A stretch of DNA of 46,110 bases from Planctomycetota bacterium (GTDB lineage Bacteria; Planctomycetota; Phycisphaerae; Phycisphaerales; SM1A02): assembly GCA_022560875.1 (NCBI GenBank), contig JADFSH010000015.1, positions 1 through 46,110 of the forward strand, given 5' to 3'. Within the stretch, counting starts at the first letter, position 1, and each line of letters opens with the position of its first letter. Shown in pieces: positions 40,702 to 46,110 of the stretch. Under the pieces are notes generated by a model. The model was not told the DNA's origin. It saw only the letters and a list, made by a program, of their open reading frames with translations, and did no database searches. The translations under genes were made by a program, and so were the position numbers.

Positions 40702-42555
40702 TTATCGCTCAGGCTGCCGAACCGTCAGCATCGAATCAATTTCAACATCACTGATCGTCTGCTTGGAACCGTCCGGCCAGATGATGCGCAGGGAATCGAT
40801 ACGGTCCTGTGTGTCCAGCCCGAACGTCACCGGCAGTTCAACCTGAGTCAGATAGCTCCTGGTGGGCATGACCTGGCGGCGCTGGGTGACGTCGCCGGCG
40901 GTCAACTCGACCCAGGCTCCGATCGCATCGCGGTTTGATGCCGTGCCGATGAGTTTCACTCGTAGCCAGCGATGATTGAGATTCTGATCATTGCGAAGCA
41001 GCATCGGCGCGCCGCCGCTCTGCGTGAGCAGCACATCAAGATCGCCATCGTCGTCGATGTCGGCATACGCCGCAGCGCGTCCGACGATCGGTAGGGCCAG
41101 ATCCCCCACCGTCCCATCTGAGACAACCGCCAGCGGCAGCCGGGCCTCGATCCCGGCGTTCCAGAATAGCTGGGCCGGCTGGCGATAATGCTGACTGGAC
41201 TGGATTTCGTTTATGGCCTCCTCCAGATGCCCGTTGACCTGAAGCATGTCCAGCCTCCCGTCGAGGTCATAATCGAAGAAGAACAAGCCGAAGGAGAGCT
41301 TGCTGCGGCTGGGAGAGCCGACACCGTTACTGGAGCTCTCATCGGCAAAGTAATTCGAGCCGGACTGCATGACGAAAAAGGAGGTCGGCTCGTTGGCGAA
41401 GTTGCCGATGGCGATTGCCAGCGCGTTGTCGTTGAGGTAATGGGAAACGTCGATGCCCATCGCCCCGGTGGCGCTGCCCATGGGGTCGTAGGCCATTCCG
41501 CTGGAGCTTCCATCCTCGGTAAACGTCCCGTCGCCGTTGTTACGATAGAGAAAATTCCGGGTGGTGTCGTTGGCGACCAGAATGTCCAGATCGCCGTCCC
41601 GATCAACATCGACAAAAGTGGTCGCGAGCGATTTCGCCACCAGAGAACCAGTCGTGCTTGTCACAATCATGCCCGCTTCGACGGACACGTCGCTGAACGT
41701 GCCGTCTCCATTGTTGCGATACAGCGAGGGGGCGGAACCCACATACTGAATGGGAGGACCGTAGGCCCGATCCGTGCCGTTGAGGGTGAAGTGGAGTTGG
41801 ATGTCGATATCGCGTGTCCACTTGACGTAGTTGCACACGAACAGGTCCAGATCGCCATCGTTGTCATAGTCGAAAAAGCCCGCGCTGGTGCTCCAGCCGG
41901 CCTCATCGCCTGCCACGCCCGACTGGCTAGTGGTATCGATGAACACTCCACCATCGTTGCGGAAAAAATGGTTTTTCCCGACGGCAGTGATATACAGATC
42001 CACATCCCCATCGTTGTCAAAGTCCCCCGTTGCGGCCCCCATGCCGTAGAACGTCACGTTGAGCCCCGCCTCGACCGTAACATCCTTGAAGTGCCCCGTG
42101 CCATCGTTCTGGTAGAGGGCCATGGTCGGCGATGGCTCTCCGGAACTATCGTGCGGCCAGGGTGCGGAATTGACCAGCAGCAGATCCTGATCTCCATCGC
42201 CATCGTAATCGAAGAACGCGCATCCACCCCCCATGGTTTCAGGAAGCAGCTTTTCACCTCTGGCCCCATTGGTATGAACAAAGTTGATTCCCGCTTCCGT
42301 GGTGATATCAGTAAAACGGACGACGGGCATCAGCGCAGCACCGGATAGCAAGGGCATGACCTCAGTGAAATCCTTCTTTATAACTTCCTCATCCTGGGCT
42401 TTCTCATCCCGAAGGACATACATCACCCCCAACACCCCCAGTGCGATGACGACGATCGCCATTGCCGACCAGCGGAATGCATGACCGATGATCGCATCGT
42501 CAGTGGGAACCATCTCGCTATCGGGTTGCGATTCGTTCGTCGGCTGATCAGTCAT
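40702..42555 (-). CDS. CRTAC1-type FG-GAP/VCBS repeat protein with ASPIC/UnbV C-terminus
   Basis: Protein of 617 residues: a polar N-terminus, one transmembrane anchor (about 30-48), then a beta-propeller built of FG-GAP/VCBS repeats. Calcium-type loops include FFDYDGDGDQDLLLVN, DFDNDGDVDLYI, FFDYDNDGDLDLFV, VDRDGDLDILVAN and DIDDDGDLDVLLTQ. The C-terminal 100 residues are an ASPIC/UnbV domain (RDAIGAWVELTAG, then LRIIWPDGSKQTI). It should be anchored in the membrane with the propeller outside the cytoplasm, binding a partner protein or surface. Its ATG overlaps the cytochrome gene stop by 4 nt (ATGA), so the two are translationally coupled and probably function together. Confidence 0.92.
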   Translation of the reverse strand: MTDQPTNESQPDSEMVPTDDAIIGHAFRWSAMAIVVIALGVLGVMYVLRDEKAQDEEVIKKDFTEVMPLLSGAALMPVVRFTDITTEAGINFVHTNGARGEKLLPETMGGGCAFFDYDGDGDQDLLLVNSAPWPHDSSGEPSPTMALYQNDGTGHFKDVTVEAGLNVTFYGMGAATGDFDNDGDVDLYITAVGKNHFFRNDGGVFIDTTSQSGVAGDEAGWSTSAGFFDYDNDGDLDLFVCNYVKWTRDIDIQLHFTLNGTDRAYGPPIQYVGSAPSLYRNNGDGTFSDVSVEAGMIVTSTTGSLVAKSLATTFVDVDRDGDLDILVANDTTRNFLYRNNGDGTFTEDGSSSGMAYDPMGSATGAMGIDVSHYLNDNALAIAIGNFANEPTSFFVMQSGSNYFADESSSNGVGSPSRSKLSFGLFFFDYDLDGRLDMLQVNGHLEEAINEIQSSQHYRQPAQLFWNAGIEARLPLAVVSDGTVGDLALPIVGRAAAYADIDDDGDLDVLLTQSGGAPMLLRNDQNLNHRWLRVKLIGTASNRDAIGAWVELTAGDVTQRRQVMPTRSYLTQVELPVTFGLDTQDRIDSLRIIWPDGSKQTISDVEIDSMLTVRQPER

Positions 42556-45413
42556 TCCGGAACCCTCTCCGCTTTGCGGGGCAACTCATATGCCCCCGGT
42601 CGATGCAGATCATAGATAACCACATCCTCGCTCGCGCGGTTGGCGGCAGGGTACTGGATCCGGGCTGCGGCAATCGCCTTGTCCCGCGCGTTGTCATCCA
42701 CTTTGTAGTACTCGTGTCGTTCGGCGTGATGAGTCGCCTTCTCCGAATCGCCTAGATCATGGTAAAGCTGACTCAGGTTGTAATGCGCTGTGGCATTTTC
42801 CGGATCGTAGACAAGCGTCTGACGAAACAGCTCAACCGCTTCGAGAAGAAGTTTTTCACGCGCAGTCCGACGTTGCCCGCCCCGCTCCTGCTTGGCCCGC
42901 TCAAACAAGGCCACGCCCAGTTCATTGAGGAGTCGGTAGTCCTTGGCGAAGTCAAAATCACGCCCCACCGCCTGCTCAAACCCGCCTTCGATGATCTGTC
43001 GGAAACTACCGATCGCCTCATCCAGATTGCCGTTGAGTTTCTCCACCAGCCCGGAGAACCACAGCACCGACCACGCCCGGGCGGGAGGATCAAAATCACG
43101 GGCCCGTTGCAAAGCCAGCGGTGCATCAGTCGCGACCCGACCTTCCTGGATATACACGCGGGCGAGGTTGATCGGCCCGTCGGGACGTCCCAGCGCTTCG
43201 ACGTTGATGAACGCCTCCTCAGCTTGACGGAACTGGCGATTACGCAGCAGACCGATGCCGTAGTCGTTCCAGCGTTGCCACATCGGAATTCCGCGATCGT
43301 CTTCGATCGTCAGGTCCGAGCCGGCTCCGACCGGAAAAGTCACGCGATCGTGGGCCATAGTCATGATGGGCAGAATGTTGACATAGTTCTCATCGTCCAT
43401 GGTGAACGCCATCAACTCCGTATCAAACTTTCGGTACTGGAGAGTCACATCCACCGTGATCTGGCCCGTTGCGTCTTCGGGCACGTGAAGGAGGTAATGC
43501 AAGGAGTCGGTCGCCCCCGGTGGGATCTGATTGCTGTAGAGCGCGACGAAGATGTCCTGGGCGTTGCGTCGATTGATACGATCGCCATTGCGGTCGAGGA
43601 CGAACGCATTGACCTGATGCGCCCAGGGGTCCAGGGCGTTGTTCTCCTCACTGAGGCCGCCGCTGCGTCCGATGACGCCTTCGTCGCTCGTGACCGTCAC
43701 GTCCATCCACACCTGGTTGGAGTCCGAGGTGCCCTGGGTAAAAATGTGCCCCATCTTCATCGTGCGAATGACGGCTTCCAGGAGATAGGTTTTTCCCGGC
43801 AGCAGAGAGGGAATCTCCGGGCGAATCGGTCCGAGCAGCGCACCGTCCACTGTGCCGCCTTCGCGGAGGGCGAAGATATCCAGGCGAATGACATCTTTGT
43901 TGAAGGTTTTATGCGCTTGGATCGCCTTCTCCGGATCCGGCATGTCCACCAGCGTTGCGATCGCGGTATTCGCCGAGGGGAACTGATGATCGTGCACCGC
44001 AAGCTGTCCAAAGAGCGGCTTGTTCGGATCAGATTCAAACAACTTCGCTCCAAATTCATTCGCCGCCATAAGCGGCATGTGACAGTTGTTGCAGTTGGGC
44101 TCGGCTTTTTTGGGATAGTAGAAGCTTGAAACGCCGTAGCCCGACACCCCGCTGAGCCAGAAGCTGTCAAAATGGTTCTGTCCCCGCAGCCACTTGTAGT
44201 CGTTGAGTTCGGGCGGGAGATGGACCTTGTGGCAGGAGCCGCAGAATTCCGTTTCCTTGTGCAGAGGTTTGAGGAATGTCGCCTTGTGAAACTCGGGCTT
44301 GGCTTTCACGAGTTGACGGTTGACCCACCTCAGGAGCGGATTCTCACTGAAGGTGAAGGGATAGTGAATCGGCTCGTCGATGGTGTAGTCACCGTTGCCG
44401 CGGACGCTGTTGATCTTGCTGATGGCGTGGCAGGCGGTGCAGGTGATCCCCGCCTGGGCCGCAGGGTCACTCGCCAGATCATAATCCGGATCGTCGAACT
44501 TGGGATCATCGAACGCCCCGGAGAGGAAGGGCACAGGATCATGACACCCCGCGCAGAACCGCGAAGCTTTCACGCTGCCGTCACGCTCGAACAACGCCTT
44601 GCGGGTGGAGCGCACACTGAAGAGATAAACCGGGTTATTAAACGAGGCGAACTTGTGTGCACTGTGTTGCCAGGACTCATGCACGGTCGCGTGACACTCC
44701 AGGCAGTAGCCGTCATTGCGGAGCACGTGTTCGGGGATGAAGTTGCCCGTGCTCGTGCGGGTGAGGGCGGGGAAGAAATACTGTTCGCCGGATTCCGGTC
44801 CGACCTCGTTCCACGATCGGGGGTCGGTGGCTTGGAGCATAAGCATGACCATCGCGAATCCCCCGGCCACGGTTCCCCAGATCAGGCCGACTCTCCACTT
44901 GATGCGACGACCAGCGAGTCGGTGCAGGATGAACATCCAGATCACCGCCAGCGGGCAGAGGACATGGAGCCAGTAGGCGATGCTGCGCATGACGGGGTCG
45001 TTGACCTCGAAACGCAGGCTGAACACGTCCAGGCGCACGAGAACGATGCCGCTCAGCAGCACGATGAGGGCAATACTGAACAGGGCGTATCCCGCACGGA
45101 TGGCGCGCCGGTTGGGCCGGTCACGGGCGTTGTGGATGTGGATGGCGCCGTACACGACCACGGGCAGGACAATCGCCAGGCCCAGAACGAGATGCACCAG
45201 GAACATCCACTGGTAGAAGTAGTTCTGAAACTGGACCCCCGCCGCAGTGATGGTGACCAGATAGATCGAGTTGACCATCAGCAGGGCGAAGAGCAGGAAC
45301 ACCACCGCGAGGAGCTTTTTCAGCCTCGGCCCGACTACGGGAACGTATTTGATCCGTTTCGGTGGGTTTATTGGTTGGGTCAGATCCTGATCGGCCAAAG
45401 CTCGGTGCCTCAC
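42552..45413 (-). CDS. Membrane-bound pentahaem cytochrome c with N-terminal multi-helix domain and C-terminal TPRs
   Basis: Protein of 953 residues in three parts. Residues 30-195 hold five hydrophobic helices carrying His74, His92, His94, His150 and His164; His150 and His164 are 14 apart, the spacing used for two b-haems in cytochrome b helices. Residues 235-450 contain five CxxCH haem-c sites: CLECH (237), CAGCH (287), CTACH (325), CGSCH (391) and CNNCH (441), a cytochrome c554-like multihaem region. After a beta-rich domain (about 480-680) come TPRs (about 700-900, for example GPINLARVYIQEGR and ENATAHYNLSQLYHDLGD). The GTG at 45413 is the only plausible start. It overlaps the CRTAC1 gene and should pass electrons between the membrane and a periplasmic acceptor; the partner is unknown. 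Confidence 0.9.
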   Translation of the reverse strand: MRHRALADQDLTQPINPPKRIKYVPVVGPRLKKLLAVVFLLFALLMVNSIYLVTITAAGVQFQNYFYQWMFLVHLVLGLAIVLPVVVYGAIHIHNARDRPNRRAIRAGYALFSIALIVLLSGIVLVRLDVFSLRFEVNDPVMRSIAYWLHVLCPLAVIWMFILHRLAGRRIKWRVGLIWGTVAGGFAMVMLMLQATDPRSWNEVGPESGEQYFFPALTRTSTGNFIPEHVLRNDGYCLECHATVHESWQHSAHKFASFNNPVYLFSVRSTRKALFERDGSVKASRFCAGCHDPVPFLSGAFDDPKFDDPDYDLASDPAAQAGITCTACHAISKINSVRGNGDYTIDEPIHYPFTFSENPLLRWVNRQLVKAKPEFHKATFLKPLHKETEFCGSCHKVHLPPELNDYKWLRGQNHFDSFWLSGVSGYGVSSFYYPKKAEPNCNNCHMPLMAANEFGAKLFESDPNKPLFGQLAVHDHQFPSANTAIATLVDMPDPEKAIQAHKTFNKDVIRLDIFALREGGTVDGALLGPIRPEIPSLLPGKTYLLEAVIRTMKMGHIFTQGTSDSNQVWMDVTVTSDEGVIGRSGGLSEENNALDPWAHQVNAFVLDRNGDRINRRNAQDIFVALYSNQIPPGATDSLHYLLHVPEDATGQITVDVTLQYRKFDTELMAFTMDDENYVNILPIMTMAHDRVTFPVGAGSDLTIEDDRGIPMWQRWNDYGIGLLRNRQFRQAEEAFINVEALGRPDGPINLARVYIQEGRVATDAPLALQRARDFDPPARAWSVLWFSGLVEKLNGNLDEAIGSFRQIIEGGFEQAVGRDFDFAKDYRLLNELGVALFERAKQERGGQRRTAREKLLLEAVELFRQTLVYDPENATAHYNLSQLYHDLGDSEKATHHAERHEYYKVDDNARDKAIAAARIQYPAANRASEDVVIYDLHRPGAYELPRKAERVPE

Positions 45414-45659
45414 TCATCCGTGGTGATGGGGGAATGTAACGAAACTCCCTCTTCCCGCGGTAACCTGCAGACATGATGCGATCGACCGGAAAGCACCGCC
45501 TTCTTCACCAAGATCGGCTCGATCTGAGAATGGTTCTACGCAGTATTATGGGCTTGGGATCGACCATTTTCAGAGGATTCTGAGAGGCTGGAGGTCCGAA
45601 AAACCCCGGTACGCCAGCGTATGGCGGTCAATAGGCACTTGCGATTCTGGAATATCTGA

Positions 45660-46110
45660 TCATTCTCCTGCTTCATGGCGAGTGTTGAATATCTGGTGAA
45701 GGCGATCGCGATTAGCGGCGTTTTTTCCCGATGTCGGCAGCGGTCCCACCGTTTCGCCATCTTGGGTGTAGAAATCCATATCCTTGCACCAACCAGCGGT
45801 CTCCAGGACGAAAACCCGTGTCCAACCCGGAGGTAGCGTCTGGAACGGGACTGCGAACTCCAGATGCACTTCCTCACCGGGCCCGATGATCGCCAGGGCA
45901 TCGTCAGCGCTCGATACCAGCTCATCCACCGGGCCGAAGGCGGTGTAGAGCCCGGTCTGCGTGCGAGTGTCCCAGAAGGGCGAGCGATCTTCGTAGTCAT
46001 AATATGGCTGACGCTGAGGGCCCCATGTCATTCGGGCAAACCCGGAGCGAAGCACCCTCGACGATGTGAGTGGCAATTCCACCTTTATGATCTCAGGACA
46101 GTCCTCGGCA
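45660..46110 (-). CDS. C-terminal end of an FG-GAP-type repeat protein (partial, runs off the window)
   Basis: Open minus-strand frame from the window edge to a stop at 45660-45662, at least 150 residues with no start required inside the window. The sequence (GLYTAFGPVDELV, ALAIIGPGEEVHLEFAVP, LPPGWTRVFVLETAGWCKDM, DGETVGPLP) matches the C-terminal domain seen on long planctomycete FG-GAP/ASPIC-type proteins. It lies upstream of the cytochrome gene on the same strand, 246 nt away. The N-terminal part, and therefore the full domain plan, is outside the window. Confidence 0.78.
   Translation of the reverse strand, partial: AEDCPEIIKVELPLTSSRVLRSGFARMTWGPQRQPYYDYEDRSPFWDTRTQTGLYTAFGPVDELVSSADDALAIIGPGEEVHLEFAVPFQTLPPGWTRVFVLETAGWCKDMDFYTQDGETVGPLPTSGKNAANRDRLHQIFNTRHEAGE

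Noticed and set aside
41188-42348. A 386-codon open frame opposite the CRTAC1 gene.
   Set aside because: Shadow of the calcium-loop repeats (GAC/GAT-rich) on the other strand; no recognisable protein.
42759-44129. A 456-codon open frame on the plus strand opposite the pentahaem cytochrome gene.
   Set aside because: It is antisense to a gene with clear haem motifs, has no family features or ribosome-binding site, and long antisense frames are common in G+C-rich genes.
44172-45476. A 434-codon open frame opposite the start of the cytochrome gene.
   Set aside because: Antisense to the membrane helices and haem sites; composition is polar His/Asp/Glu-rich, typical of an antisense shadow.

Overview
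The window looks like a chromosomal piece of a planctomycete of the class Phycisphaerae or a close relative, at moderately high G+C. The strongest hints are two secreted proteins ending in tandem VNVTDLLALLAAWG-type (dockerin-like) tails, one of which also has four cysteine-rich GACC repeats. A CRTAC1/FG-GAP protein paired with a multihaem cytochrome, a DUF1573 lipoprotein and a large ABC-2/SPFH locus fit the same group. This assignment is by family recognition, not by alignment.

Layout. (1) 30-5650: a secreted GACC-repeat protein with its terminator, the housekeeping pair rpoZ-coaC, a lipoprotein-like alpha/beta hydrolase and a CLC chloride transporter with CBS domains. (2) 5652-7038: rnpA and yidD (4-nt overlap) and a fumarylacetoacetate-hydrolase family enzyme. 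(3) 7042-18545: a tightly packed minus-strand run of six genes: three SPFH/band-7 membrane proteins (HflK/HflC-like), an ABC-2 ATPase, a large ABC-2 permease and a 656-residue membrane-anchored protein of unknown function. A second ABC-2 permease is transcribed divergently. (4) 18649-27540: uvrA, a phosphoribosyltransferase-alpha/beta hydrolase fusion that has lost key catalytic residues, ispD, a FapA/DUF342 protein, a receiver-domain protein lacking its phospho-acceptor aspartate, and a DUF1573 lipoprotein. (5) 27825-28698: tRNA-Leu(CAA), with a frameshifted and truncated remnant of a 2-oxoacid:ferredoxin oxidoreductase abutting its 3' end. (6) 28784-33811: an unknown protein, a molybdopterin oxidoreductase and its fused ferredoxin-NrfD partner. 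(7) 33989-40581: an orphan MacB/FtsX-type permease, a PilZ protein, a secreted lysyl-endopeptidase-like serine protease and a small lipoprotein. (8) 40702-46110: a CRTAC1-type FG-GAP protein translationally coupled to a membrane-bound pentahaem cytochrome with TPRs, then the C-terminal end of what looks like another FG-GAP protein running off the window.

Themes. Two redox modules are visible: the Mo enzyme with ferredoxin-NrfD, and a putative b-type membrane domain fused to five c-type haem sites. One multi-protein membrane assembly (three SPFH proteins with an ABC exporter) is the best candidate for an undescribed system. Several apparent pseudo-enzymes (receiver, PRTase-hydrolase) and a broken PFOR gene are the other unusual points. 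No CRISPR array, transposase, integrase or replication origin was seen.
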